Of a stretch of DNA of 64,000 nucleotides, positions 1-7,840 are shown one piece after another (position 1 is the first letter of the stretch; the number at the start of each line of letters is the position of its first letter). The notes beneath the pieces were generated by a model. The model had not been told where the DNA came from, searched no databases, and was given only the letters and a program-made list of their open reading frames with translations. The translations under genes and the position numbers were made by a program. The stretch lies in the NCBI RefSeq assembly GCF_016424485.1, contig NZ_JAELUP010000006.1, positions 1-64,000 on the forward strand. Direction: 5' to 3'. This stretch comes from Paenibacillus roseus. Its GTDB lineage: Bacteria > Bacillota > Bacilli > Paenibacillales > Paenibacillaceae.

Positions 1-18
1 CAATAGTAGTTGTGCGAC
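1..18. repeat. Left inverted copy of the recombinase-flanking site (cut by window edge)
   Basis: These 18 bases are the exact reverse complement of 1166-1183, on the other side of the recombinase gene. The right copy sits in a dyad of two 9-bp arms around a 6-bp spacer (CTACTA); here the spacer reads TAGTAG at 4-9 and the outer arm is cut off by the window edge. Opposite orientation of the spacers means that recombination between them would invert rather than excise the segment. Confidence 0.75.
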
Positions 19-58
19 ACAAGACCTACATCGATAGAATACCTTATTTTTCCTCGTC

Positions 59-87
59 AGTATATAACATAATTCTACACTGTTCAA
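59..87 (-). promoter_or_regulatory. Sigma-A promoter inside the flanked segment, pointing outward
   Basis: On the minus strand TTGAAC (82-87) and TATACT (59-64) are separated by exactly 17 bp. In the present orientation it fires leftward across the site at 1-18 and out of the window. No gene lies between it and the window edge. After inversion about the two sites it would map near 1097-1125 and read rightward into the HD-GYP gene. Confidence 0.6.
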
Positions 88-187
88 CATCACTTGTATA
101 AAAAAACATTAAATTTGTATAAAGTTTCTCTAAAATTCGACAAAGAAAAAATCAGGAAAAACAAAAATATCAGCAAAAAAGCCTAGT

Positions 188-1144
188 TTACACAAGTTCC
201 AGCAATGTTTCTTCAACAAAATCAGGTGCGCTCTTCTTCATCTGCTCTACAGTATGCAAATAGCGCTGAGTTGTATTAATATGCGTATGGCCTAGCGTTT
301 CCTGGACTTGCTGCAAAGAAGCTCCTTTTAATAACGCGAGTGTCGCACTGGTATGTCGGAGCCAGTGCGGGGTAGGACGTTTTTCCGAGATCGTATGTTC
401 GGCCGCAGATCGAATGATTCTTTCGACCTGTCTGGTTGATATCGAAAATAGGCGGCCATCAGCCTTCTGAGGGTTCTGCTCCCGATAGCTGCTCAAATAG
501 CTCCATAGCTGGCTTGGAACTTTCACCTGGCGTTCCTTTCCTCCTTTTCCGTTCACGATATGCAACCAGATAAAGTTGCCTGTCGGATCCTTATGAAAGT
601 TGCTCCACTTGATTCCGGTTAATTCGGAGACACGAAGGCCGAGGGTTATCAAAGTGAGGGCTATCAGGTAATTTCGTGTATTTTGATGACTGAGCCAGGT
701 CAGCATCTGCGAGGCTTCCTGACGTGTCAGATAGTGATGGCGGCTGGTGACTTTCACTTGCGGCAGCTTGATGGAATTTGCAGGATTATAGTCGACAAAG
801 CCGATATTCGGCTCGCTTGCCCACTTGAAAAATGATTTTAACGGAGCAATAAGCGCCGCTACACTGGCCGGAGACAAAGCTTTACCGGACGAGCTGGCCG
901 TACCTCGAACCAGACCGATTTTGAATTCCTCTACATCTCTCCATGTAACCTCCAATAATCTTTTCCCTGCATTAAAGCTGCGGAACAGCTTCAAAGCACG
1001 GCGGTAATTACGTATCGTGAATATGGAATGCCCGCAATAGCTCATGAAAGCCTCTACGATATCATCGTCACTCCATTTGTCATAATCCAGTACAGGTATT
1101 GTGCCGGAATTATTCATTTCGAGTATATTTTTTTTCTGCTCCAT
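188..1144 (-). CDS. Tyrosine recombinase / site-specific integrase
   Basis: A 318-residue Xer/phage-integrase family enzyme that cuts and rejoins DNA at paired sites. The N-terminal SAM-like core-binding domain spans about residues 22-115 and the catalytic domain about 135-305. All catalytic residues are visible: R171 (LGLR), K200/203 (NGKGGKE), H260-x-x-R263 (HWLRH), H286 and the nucleophile Y295 (RYLH). The ATG at 1144 is chosen because GGAGGG lies 6 bases upstream; a longer frame to 1174 has no binding site. The gene is immediately bounded by inverted 18-bp sites at 1-18 and 1166-1183, which fits a DNA invertase acting on its own segment better than a phage integrase. Its start lies only 21 bases from the right site, so its own promoter must lie beyond the site, for instance TTGACT at about 1226-1231 on the minus strand with a weak -10. 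Confidence 0.93.
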   Translation of the reverse strand: MEQKKNILEMNNSGTIPVLDYDKWSDDDIVEAFMSYCGHSIFTIRNYRRALKLFRSFNAGKRLLEVTWRDVEEFKIGLVRGTASSSGKALSPASVAALIAPLKSFFKWASEPNIGFVDYNPANSIKLPQVKVTSRHHYLTRQEASQMLTWLSHQNTRNYLIALTLITLGLRVSELTGIKWSNFHKDPTGNFIWLHIVNGKGGKERQVKVPSQLWSYLSSYREQNPQKADGRLFSISTRQVERIIRSAAEHTISEKRPTPHWLRHTSATLALLKGASLQQVQETLGHTHINTTQRYLHTVEQMKKSAPDFVEETLLELV

Positions 1145-1165
1145 GAAGTTCCCTCCTAAGATGTA

Positions 1166-1189
1166 GTCGCACAACTACTATTGCACGAC
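1166..1189. other. Putative recombinase core site (right copy)
   Basis: Two 9-bp arms, GTCGCACAA and TTGCACGAC, flank the 6-bp spacer CTACTA. The arms are inverted relative to each other at 7 of 9 positions, the usual layout of a tyrosine-recombinase crossover site. Bases 1166-1183 recur exactly in reverse complement at 1-18. Site function is inferred from layout, not shown. Confidence 0.6.
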
Positions 1190-1258
1190 TCCGGCCAAGA
1201 TGCATGAGGTAATTTATTACAGTCAATGCAAAGGGGTTCATTTGATGAGGTGGAATGT

Positions 1259-1903
1259 ATGAATCTGCTACACAATCATCGGATTTGGCCAGGGAAAGGG
1301 AAGAGTTCAGAACCGCTCGTAGGTTGGTGGATGAAGAGATTGCGCGAGCATCATCTTCAAACGTATGACCATTGTGTCAGAGTAGCCCTGCTTGCAGATA
1401 AGATTGTCACTGCGCTGGGCCATGAGGAGCATCGTTTATCGATCATTAACGGTTGTTTCCTGCATGATTTAGGGAAAATATATATTTCTCTGGAAACTCT
1501 GGACAGTACCAGCAAGCTCAGCGACGAGGAATGGGAGCAGATCAGGCTTCATCCGGTTGCCGGATACCAACTGCTGCAATTTGCCGGGCTTGCGGGGGAG
1601 GTCCCGTCGTATGTTCTGCATCACCATGAACGCTGGGATGGAAGAGGTTATCCGTATGGTTTAAGGGGAGAAGAAATCCCGTTTGGCGCCAGATTGTGTG
1701 CGGTATCGGACGCCCTGGACTGTATGTTAACCCACCGTCCATACCAGAGAAGTATGAATGTGGATCAAGCACTAATAGAGTTGCAAAAAAACGCAGGAAC
1801 ACAGTTTGACGAACAGATCGTTCAGACCGTATTCAATCTTTCCGATGAACTCTATCGGATGTACGCGCTCAAGCTGGGGGCTACACAATCCATTGAAAGG
1901 TGA
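1259..1903 (+). CDS. HD-GYP domain protein, probable cyclic-di-GMP phosphodiesterase
   Basis: A 214-residue protein made almost only of an HD-GYP domain. The metal-binding HD pair is seen in FLHDLGKI, followed by HHERWDGRGYP, the GYP signature, and SDALDCMLTHRPY. It probably hydrolyses cyclic di-GMP, but it has no receiver or sensor domain, so input must come from another protein. The ATG at 1259 has GAGGTGG 5 bases upstream; an ATG at 1226 has none. It is followed by cheW (15 bases after the stop) and a chemoreceptor, so the three form an operon. No clear sigma-A promoter is visible between the recombination site (ends 1189) and the ribosome binding site; see the promoter at 59-87. Confidence 0.88.
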   Translation: MNLLHNHRIWPGKGKSSEPLVGWWMKRLREHHLQTYDHCVRVALLADKIVTALGHEEHRLSIINGCFLHDLGKIYISLETLDSTSKLSDEEWEQIRLHPVAGYQLLQFAGLAGEVPSYVLHHHERWDGRGYPYGLRGEEIPFGARLCAVSDALDCMLTHRPYQRSMNVDQALIELQKNAGTQFDEQIVQTVFNLSDELYRMYALKLGATQSIER

Positions 1904-1917
1904 AGGAGGCAATGTGG

Positions 1918-2358
1918 ATGAGCGGTTCCGAACAGAATCAGTATGTTGAATTTGGCATGGGATCAGAAAGCTACGCGATTCTAATTTCCGACATCCATGA
2001 AATTATTCGAATGCAGGCTATTACCGAAATCCCGGATGGTCCGCTGTATATGAAAGGGGTTATTAACCTCCGGGGCAATATCGTTCCGGTAATCAGTCTC
2101 AGAAACTTGTTTATGATGGAGGAGGCGCCTTATGGGAAGACAACCCGTATTATTGTAATCAAACATAGGGAGGATGCTCTTGGGATTATCGTGGACAGAG
2201 TGAACAAGGTTGTCAGGTTCCAAGATATTCAGACTCCTTTGCTTCAGGGAGGTGAGATGTACGGCGCCCGGATTTCTGGAATTGGGATCGGGCCGGACAT
2301 GCTTGTGGGCATTCTAAAGCTCGATGAGTTGCTGACCGGTCGCTATCATTTCAGCTAA
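1918..2358 (+). CDS. cheW: CheW-like chemotaxis coupling protein
   Basis: 146 residues covering one CheW domain, which links chemoreceptors to the CheA kinase. Recognisable stretches are YAILISDIHEIIRM near the N-terminus, GVINLRGNIVPVISL in the middle and LGIIVDRVNKVVRF after that. The ATG at 1918 has AGGAGG (1904-1909) at 8 bases; upstream GTG (1900) and ATG (1912) are too close to it. It is sandwiched between the HD-GYP gene and a chemoreceptor and has no CheA partner here; a CheA is encoded 15 kb downstream. Confidence 0.92.
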   Translation: MSGSEQNQYVEFGMGSESYAILISDIHEIIRMQAITEIPDGPLYMKGVINLRGNIVPVISLRNLFMMEEAPYGKTTRIIVIKHREDALGIIVDRVNKVVRFQDIQTPLLQGGEMYGARISGIGIGPDMLVGILKLDELLTGRYHFS

Positions 2359-2420
2359 CAGGCAAGTGCTTCACGAGCAGGACAAAAATAAAGAGATGAA
2401 TAAACAGATAAGGGTGATAG

Positions 2421-4010
2421 ATGATGAAGTGGTATTACAATTTAAAGACAAGCTCGAAACTTATCTCGGCATTTTTGATTCTTGCAACGTTAATGGCGGG
2501 CGTCGGTACGTATAGCTTGACTAATTTAAACAAGTTAAACAACTCTCTCGAAGACATGTATGCCAATCAACTGGTAGCAGTACAATCAATTCTGGAAACC
2601 AAAGCAAATCTCAATGAATTGCGACTGGTTCTTCGCAGACTGTACATGTCTACAGATGGGGCCCTTACACAAAATTCGCTTGAAATTGCAAAGTCCAACA
2701 GGCAGAACATTGCAGCGGGACTGTCCACATTCAGCCAAACGGAATTGAGCCAGGCATCTTCCAATATACTACCGCAGGTCGAAGCAGCGATGGATGACTA
2801 CTTTGCTGTCTATGATGAAACGATCCGTTTGTTCCAGCAAGGCAATCTGGACAAGATGATGGAGAAGATCGAGACCGATGTCACGCAGAAGGCCGACGTC
2901 CTGACACCTTTATTGGATAAGCTGCTCGATACTAATATCGCCGAAGCGGGCCAGTCACGCGACAATGGCGCTCGTACATACACGCTCTCCCGAAATATTA
3001 TGGTCGGCGTCATCATTTTAGTGGTTCTGTTAAGTATTTTGCTGGGTACTTTTATTTCCAGATCGATTGCCAATCCGTTATCACGCGTGGTCAAGCTGTT
3101 GTCCAAGGTTGCGGCTGGGGATTTGCGGGAAAAAGCGGAAATCCACACCAAAGATGAAATTGGCGCGCTGGGCATGGCCATCGATCAGATGATCGTGAAT
3201 CTGGGCGGTATCGTATCAGGCGTCATCGAAAGCGCAAAAAATTTGTCTTCATCCGCGCAGCAAATTTCGGCGACCAGCGAGGAAATTGCCAGCGGCAATG
3301 CCAACCAGGCTGAAGCTGCACAAACCATTAGCGAGCTGTTCAGAGAACTGACGGATGCGATCCAGTCCGTAGCCCACAATACGGAGCAAGCGGCAGAGTT
3401 GTCCGAGGAAACGGTCGAGATATCAAAGTCAGGCGGGGAAGTTATTGAGTCCTCACTCTCCAGCATGGAGGAGGCCGGCAGCAAAATGTCCCGTCTGGAA
3501 GAGGATTCCCGCCGGATTGGAGATATCATTGAAGTTATTGAAGATATTGCCGATCAGACTAATTTGCTTGCACTGAACGCTGCAATCGAGGCGGCGAGAG
3601 CCGGTGAGCAGGGCAGGGGCTTTGCAGTCGTAGCAGATGAGGTGCGCAAGCTGGCGGAGAGAAGCAGCGACGCCACCAAGCAGATTACCGGCATCATTAA
3701 AGGAATGCAGGAAAATACAAGGGAGAGTGTGATCGCGGTCAAAGAAAGCGGCGCATACTCCCAAAAAACAAATGCTTCATTCGCCCAAATCTCCAACAAC
3801 ATTATTCAAGCCGGTCATAAAGTATCGGAGATCGCAGCGGCCAGCGAGGAACAGGCGGCACAGGCATCCAATGTCATGGAGGCAGTGGAAAGCATCTCGG
3901 CTGCTACCGAAGAGGCTGCGGCCGCAAGCCAGGAGGCGGCTGCCATCGCCCAATCCATGGCCCAGCTTGCCGAGGAGTTGGAGCAGTCTGTGGCCGTGTT
4001 TAAAGTTTAG
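2421..4010 (+). CDS. Methyl-accepting chemotaxis protein
   Basis: 529 residues: a first membrane segment at about 13-32, a predicted four-helix-bundle extracytoplasmic sensor to about 190, a second membrane segment at about 192-213, HAMP, and a long coiled-coil signalling domain. The hairpin tip reads [17 protein letters not shown], the form usual for Firmicutes receptors. The start may be the first or second of two adjacent ATGs; AAGGGTG lies upstream. It ends the HD-GYP-cheW operon and is closed by the terminator at 4056-4101. The ligand is not predictable from the sequence. Confidence 0.95.
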   Translation: MMKWYYNLKTSSKLISAFLILATLMAGVGTYSLTNLNKLNNSLEDMYANQLVAVQSILETKANLNELRLVLRRLYMSTDGALTQNSLEIAKSNRQNIAAGLSTFSQTELSQASSNILPQVEAAMDDYFAVYDETIRLFQQGNLDKMMEKIETDVTQKADVLTPLLDKLLDTNIAEAGQSRDNGARTYTLSRNIMVGVIILVVLLSILLGTFISRSIANPLSRVVKLLSKVAAGDLREKAEIHTKDEIGALGMAIDQMIVNLGGIVSGVIESAKNLSSSAQQISATSEEIASGNANQAEAAQTISELFRELTDAIQSVAHNTEQAAELSEETVEISKSGGEVIESSLSSMEEAGSKMSRLEEDSRRIGDIIEVIEDIADQTNLLALNAAIEAARAGEQGRGFAVVADEVRKLAERSSDATKQITGIIKGMQENTRESVIAVKESGAYSQKTNASFAQISNNIIQAGHKVSEIAAASEEQAAQASNVMEAVESISAATEEAAAASQEAAAIAQSMAQLAEELEQSVAVFKV

Positions 4011-4055
4011 ACTCCACCATCTGTAACAAGGTCTTGCCCAGTAAGTCTCTATAAC

Positions 4056-4101
4056 AAAAAAGTTGGATGGAAAAACAAAATGTTTTCCGTCCAACTTTTT
4101 T
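4056..4101 (+). terminator. Intrinsic terminator after the chemoreceptor
   Basis: GTTGGATGGAAAA and TTTTCCGTCCAAC form a near-perfect 13-bp stem followed by TTTTTT on the plus strand. A-runs on the other side mean it may also stop transcription from the minus strand. Confidence 0.9.
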
Positions 4102-4186
4102 GCGTACTTGCTTGTGCAGGAAGGAATCGAATCGGGTGCCTGCCGCCTTTCAGCCAGGTTTGATGAGATGACCTATTTGCCGGGAC

Positions 4187-4452
4187 TTATTCTTCTTCCA
4201 ATAATTCCAATAAATGGTGAGTATCAGTCCACCCCATGGCGACGTTCTCCAGCGTTTGTCCGCCGATCGTATAAGTTCCCCGTTCCAACTCTACGCCCCC
4301 AAGCTTCTTGTAGAAGGCAAGCGACGGATTGTCTATTAATACCCATGCCAGCAGGGAGGTCATGCCTTGATCATGAAGGTCTGCCGACATGCTTCCAAAT
4401 GCGCATGTGCGATTCCATAAGCGTCCTCCGCAGCCGCCCGTCTGATATTCAT
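4187..4452 (-). pseudogene. GNAT acetyltransferase remnant with internal deletion and frameshift
   Basis: On the minus strand an ATG at 4452 opens a typical GNAT N-terminus (MNIRRAAAEDAYGIAHAH) for about 25 codons. A second frame, 4187-4390, then carries a GNAT C-terminus (SLLAWVLIDNPSLAFYKKLG, then GGQTLENVAMGW). Roughly 80-90 residues of the usual middle, including the acetyl-CoA loop, are missing and the two parts are out of frame. AAAGGAG lies upstream of the ATG, so this was once an expressed gene. It is probably non-functional. Confidence 0.75.
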
Positions 4453-4499
4453 GCCAGCAGCAACTCCTTTCATGCTTTTCATCTTGTCACTTTCTAACT

Positions 4500-5051
4500 C
4501 TACAGATAGTCCCCGGCGGCATCTGTCTCTATATAGATAGAGATTAGCACGATGGCTAGCTCATCCCCGATGTTTTTCACCAGATGGGGAATACAGGCAT
4601 TCCAGGAGAAAGAATCCCCTTCCGTAAATTCAGCCGAGTCCTCACCTTGTACAGCAAAAATTCTCCCCTTGATAACCATGTGTACCTCCTCGCCTTCATG
4701 CGCGTGAGGCTCTGCACCTGTGGAAGCGCCTGGAGGAAGCTCAACCAGCATCATCCGGACATTTTTCGTAGAGCTCAGATGCTCAACCTTCAATCTTTCT
4801 GACCCGCTGGTGGTCATCTTACGCTCATGGCTGCGGACAATTTGCATTTGTTCGTCCTTTTTCAGCAGCAAATAGGCCAGCGGCACCCTGAGTGCCCGGG
4901 CGATATTCTCCAATGTAGCAATAGAGGGGGAGGTTTTATTCGTTTCAACTTGGCTTATGAAGCCCTGGGACAATCCCGTTTCCTCGCATATTTGAGCGAT
5001 TGTAATTTTTTTGCGTTGGCGGATGGCCCGTATGTTGGAGCCGATATCCAT
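4500..5051 (-). CDS. XRE-family transcriptional regulator with C-terminal cupin domain
   Basis: 183 residues. An HTH_3 domain spans residues 4-60 (IRAIRQRKKITIAQICEETG, then LSQGFISQVE), and a small-molecule-binding cupin barrel spans about 105-175 (GAEPHAHEGEEVHMVIKG). Proteins of this build sense a metabolite through the cupin and regulate one neighbouring operon. The ATG at 5051 was chosen because GAAAGGTG lies upstream and the HTH begins directly after it. It is divergent from the small ORF/dioxygenase pair at 5242-6166, with a 45-bp palindrome between them, so it most likely controls that pair and itself. Confidence 0.9.
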   Translation of the reverse strand: MDIGSNIRAIRQRKKITIAQICEETGLSQGFISQVETNKTSPSIATLENIARALRVPLAYLLLKKDEQMQIVRSHERKMTTSGSERLKVEHLSSTKNVRMMLVELPPGASTGAEPHAHEGEEVHMVIKGRIFAVQGEDSAEFTEGDSFSWNACIPHLVKNIGDELAIVLISIYIETDAAGDYL

Positions 5052-5127
5052 GCTTGATACACACCTTTCAAGGAAACTGGCCCAGAGGCTGGTTCCGTTT
5101 ATAGAATTCATAGTAACAATTTTCTGA

Positions 5128-5156
5128 TTGACACACCAGCACAAACCAAATATATT
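5128..5156 (+). promoter_or_regulatory. Sigma-A promoter for the dioxygenase operon
   Basis: TTGACA (5128-5133), 17-bp spacer, TATATT (5151-5156). The -10 element lies inside the left end of the palindrome at 5149-5193, so a bound protein there would block it. Confidence 0.8.
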
Positions 5157-5193
5157 GGTAATATAAAATTTAATTTTATATTACCAATATATT
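5149..5193. promoter_or_regulatory. Perfect 45-bp palindrome, probable operator
   Basis: Two perfect 21-bp inverted arms around a 3-bp centre (TTA); the arms contain TATATTGGTAATATAAAA. It lies in the divergent intergenic region between the XRE-cupin gene and the dioxygenase operon and covers the -10 and start region of the rightward promoter. On the minus strand TTGGTA-N16-TATATT inside the same palindrome could serve the regulator gene. Confidence 0.75.
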
Positions 5194-5241
5194 AATAGAC
5201 ATCCTTGCTGAAACTCAATACGCAACTAGGAGGCCAAAAGA

Positions 5242-5379
5242 ATGAATCCGCATTATGCCTATGATATTGAACTGCCGCGGGATGTACAGCCGGACCGTCA
5301 ATATAGCGTATCTGTGGACAATATGCAGGATGATGTGAAGTGGCTGCAGGCAGACGCAAGTATTAACAATTCAAACTAA
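5242..5379 (+). CDS. Small hypothetical protein, 45 residues
   Basis: An ATG at 5242 with AGGAGG (5228-5233) 8 bases upstream opens a 45-residue frame (MNPHYAYDIELPRDVQ to SINNSN). It is acidic and has no membrane segment or signal peptide. It is the first gene behind the palindrome-controlled promoter and ends 16 bases before the dioxygenase start, so the two are co-transcribed. I do not recognise the family. It may be a small partner protein or the start of a once longer gene. Confidence 0.6.
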   Translation: MNPHYAYDIELPRDVQPDRQYSVSVDNMQDDVKWLQADASINNSN

Positions 5380-5395
5380 GGAGTGAGTGATTATC

Positions 5396-6166
5396 ATGAT
5401 TCCATCTTACTTTTTTGCGCACGGAGCGCCTTCAATCGTTCTTGAGCACAATGGTTACACTGAGTTGATGAGTAATTTCGCCGGAAGCACGCCAAAACCA
5501 AAAGCGATCGTTCTGTTCTCCGCGCATTGGGAGCAGCCGGTGCAGACGGTAAGCACGGCAGAGCAATACAGCACCATTTATGATTTTGGCGGCTTTCAAG
5601 ATGAGCTGTACCGGATGACCTACCCTGCAAAAGGAGATCAGGTGCTGGGCAGCCAGATTCAGACGTTGTTCGCAGAGCATGGCATTGAGAGCCATAGCGA
5701 CAGTGAACGCGGGCTTGACCACGGGGCATGGGCCGTGCTTAAACTGCTGTACCCGGAGGCGGATATACCTGTTGTGGCGCTGTCAGTCAACCGCCATTTG
5801 ACCAATGCGCAGCAGTACGAGATTGGAAAGGCGCTGTCGAAGCTTCGGGAGCAGGATGTACTGATTATCGGCAGCGGCGGCACGGTGCATAATTTGCGTA
5901 GACTGGATTGGCGTGCAGACGGGGTTGACGAATGGGCCGGAGAGTTTGATAATTGGCTTCAGAGCAAGCTTGAGGCATGGGATACAGAAGCGCTGTTCAA
6001 TTACAGAGAGCTTGCCCCTTATGCTGCAGAAGCCGTACCGACGAATGAGCACTTTATCCCGCTGCTGCTGGCAATGGGGAGCGGGGATGCGAACCGTCAG
6101 GCCAAGCTGATTCACCGCAGCTACCAATACGGCAATTTGAGCCTGAGCTGCTGGCAGTTTAATTAA
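5396..6166 (+). CDS. LigB/DODA-type extradiol aromatic ring-opening dioxygenase
   Basis: 256 residues of the YgiD/DODA class III extradiol dioxygenase family, cytoplasmic non-haem iron enzymes that cleave catechol-like rings. Family features are SYFFAHGAPSIVLE at the start (metal-binding His), LFSAHWEQP (second His), RGLDHGAWAVL, and GSGGTVHNLR. The ATG at 5396 follows TAAGGAG; a GTG at 5387 would be too close. Substrate is unknown. It is probably controlled by the divergent XRE-cupin protein. A terminator follows at 6200. Confidence 0.9.
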   Translation: MIPSYFFAHGAPSIVLEHNGYTELMSNFAGSTPKPKAIVLFSAHWEQPVQTVSTAEQYSTIYDFGGFQDELYRMTYPAKGDQVLGSQIQTLFAEHGIESHSDSERGLDHGAWAVLKLLYPEADIPVVALSVNRHLTNAQQYEIGKALSKLREQDVLIIGSGGTVHNLRRLDWRADGVDEWAGEFDNWLQSKLEAWDTEALFNYRELAPYAAEAVPTNEHFIPLLLAMGSGDANRQAKLIHRSYQYGNLSLSCWQFN

Positions 6167-6199
6167 ACGCTTGTTTGTACTTGATTGGACAGAAGGAAT

Positions 6200-6222
6200 G
6201 CCCTCGGACAGAGGGCTTTTTT
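6200..6222 (+). terminator. Intrinsic terminator after the dioxygenase gene
   Basis: GCCCTC and GAGGGC form a 6-bp stem with a 5-base loop, followed by TTTTTT. Confidence 0.85.
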
Positions 6223-6282
6223 GATTAAAGAAACAATTTCCATTTTAATGCCGTCTAATACCTAAAAGATTAAGGCGGTGTT

Positions 6283-6435
6283 GTGTTGCGGATTGTTTCT
6301 TACCTGATACTGTGGTTCTGCTTTACCTTCCTGTTTGCCTCGGCTGTACTGCTGGTGGAGTATGTTGAAGGCTTCAAGATCAGCACGACAGAATACTATG
6401 GTCTGCGCAAGCGCTCTGCTTCAGCTGAGTTGTAA
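6283..6435 (+). CDS. Small single-pass membrane protein, 50 residues
   Basis: A GTG (6283) or TTG (6286) start follows AAGGCGG. The frame begins MLRIVSYLILWFCFTFLFAS, a hydrophobic helix of about 24 residues, followed by a short polar tail with GLRKRSASAEL. The composition is that of a genuine small membrane protein. Function is unknown. It stands alone between the dioxygenase terminator and the dehydrogenase gene. Confidence 0.6.
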   Translation: MLRIVSYLILWFCFTFLFASAVLLVEYVEGFKISTTEYYGLRKRSASAEL

Positions 6436-6576
6436 AAGGGGTGTGCTGCCGGAGGCATTGCCGGGATATATCAGAAGATGATAAGATTGGACTGTGGAAC
6501 AAGGCCGCGCTGCGCCCTTGTGTTAGTGAGGAAGACAGGATTTGCTGTGTATTCAACTAATGGAGGTCGAACATTT

Positions 6577-7593
6577 ATGAAAGCGCTATTTATCGGAGGC
6601 ACAGGAACGATCAGTTCGGCGATTACGAGACAATTGCTGGAGCAAGGATACGAGCTGTATTTGATCAATCGGGGAAGACGGAATGCTGATTTGCCTGCCG
6701 GGGCACATATTATTCAGGCAGACATTCATGACGAGGCCCAGGTTGCCAGTCTGATTGAGGATATGAGATTCGATGTTGTGGCTGATTTCATCGCCTTTGA
6801 GCCTGCACATCTGGAGCGGGATTACCGTCTGTTCAAAGGAAAAACGAAGCAGTTCATCTTCATCAGTTCGGCATCGGCATACCAGACTCCGTTATCGGAT
6901 TACAGAGTAACGGAGAGCACGCCGTTATCCAATCCATACTGGGAGTACTCTCGCAATAAAATTGCTTGCGAGGATTATCTGCTGAGGCTGTACCGAGAGG
7001 AAGGATTCCCGATTACGATTGTAAGACCGAGCCACACGTATGACGAGCGTACCATTCCATTAGGCGTGCATGGCAGCAATGGCACTTGGCAAGTAGCCAA
7101 GCGCATGATGGAGAATAAACCGGTCATCATCCATGGTGACGGCACTTCCCTGTGGACGATGACCCATAACCGTGATTTTGCCAAAGCCTTTATTGGACTT
7201 ATGGGCAACATTCATGCGATCGGAGAATCGGTTCAGATTACTTCCGATGAATCAGTAACCTGGAATCAGATTTATGAGGTTATTGCCGATGCGCTTGGTG
7301 TTAAACTGAATGCGGTCCATGTGTCTTCCGAATTTCTCGCTGCATGCAGCAAGGAGGATTATCGCGGAAGTCTGCTTGGGGACAAGTCCAACACAGTGGT
7401 ATTCGATAATGCCAAAATCAAACGACTGGTACCCGATTTCGTAGCGACAACCCGCATGGATCAAGGCATCCGGGAGACCATTGCTTACATTCTGGCACAC
7501 CCGGAGCTTCAAACGGTCGATGAGGAATTTGATATCTGGTGCGACAAGGTGATCGGCGCTCTGGATGCGGCAATTACAGCTATAAATGTCTAG
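6577..7593 (+). CDS. NAD-dependent epimerase/dehydratase family protein (extended SDR)
   Basis: 338 residues with the Rossmann motif GGTGTIS at residues 7-13 and the catalytic Y-x-x-x-K as YSRNK after ISSASAYQT. These enzymes act on nucleotide sugars or related substrates with NAD(P). The middle stretch (MTHNRDFAKAFIGLMG) is typical of the CSP41/UDP-glucose-epimerase-like branch. The ATG at 6577 follows GGAGGTCG; a frame open to 6478 lacks a binding site. Substrate cannot be assigned, and no sugar-biosynthesis genes lie nearby. Confidence 0.88.
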   Translation: MKALFIGGTGTISSAITRQLLEQGYELYLINRGRRNADLPAGAHIIQADIHDEAQVASLIEDMRFDVVADFIAFEPAHLERDYRLFKGKTKQFIFISSASAYQTPLSDYRVTESTPLSNPYWEYSRNKIACEDYLLRLYREEGFPITIVRPSHTYDERTIPLGVHGSNGTWQVAKRMMENKPVIIHGDGTSLWTMTHNRDFAKAFIGLMGNIHAIGESVQITSDESVTWNQIYEVIADALGVKLNAVHVSSEFLAACSKEDYRGSLLGDKSNTVVFDNAKIKRLVPDFVATTRMDQGIRETIAYILAHPELQTVDEEFDIWCDKVIGALDAAITAINV

Positions 7594-7621
7594 AAGCTGT
7601 TGAAATAGCAGATACCGCTTA

Positions 7622-7794
7622 TCAGGGTTGGCTTTTGCCAATGCGCTTGTTGAACCGGTCTACACGGCCGCCTGTAGACACCTTACGAAGTTTACCGGTG
7701 TTAGAATGGATGGGATGCGGAGCTGGTCTCTACCCGAATGACCGGGTAGCTCTGACCGTCTTCCCATTCCATCAGCTCATATGCCTTCTCTCAT
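7622..7794 (-). pseudogene. rpmE2: Decayed ribosomal protein L31 type B gene (rpmE2/ytiA remnant)
   Basis: On the minus strand AAGGAG and ATG at 7794 open MREGI, as L31 type B proteins start. The frame then breaks, and from 7778 a second frame reads ELMEWEDGQSYPVIRVETSS followed by SHPF. A one-base insertion after that moves the rest (GGRVDRFNKRIGK) to a third frame, ending at 7622. About 25-30 residues of the usual 80-90 are missing after MREGI. Type B L31 lacks zinc ligands and usually replaces the zinc form under zinc limitation. With a deletion plus a frameshift the gene cannot make L31; a good promoter (7841-7869) remains. Confidence 0.8.
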
Positions 7795-7840
7795 CACAAC
7801 CCACTCCTTGTATAGTAAATTTTACACTTTGGTACATATA

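Noticed and set aside
1..1189. Integrated phage or island with attachment sites
   Set aside because: The flanking repeats are inverted, not direct, and only the recombinase lies between them.
7702..7775. Strong hairpin that looks like a structured RNA
   Set aside because: The minus strand reads as codons of ribosomal protein L31 type B, so the pairing is part of a decayed gene.
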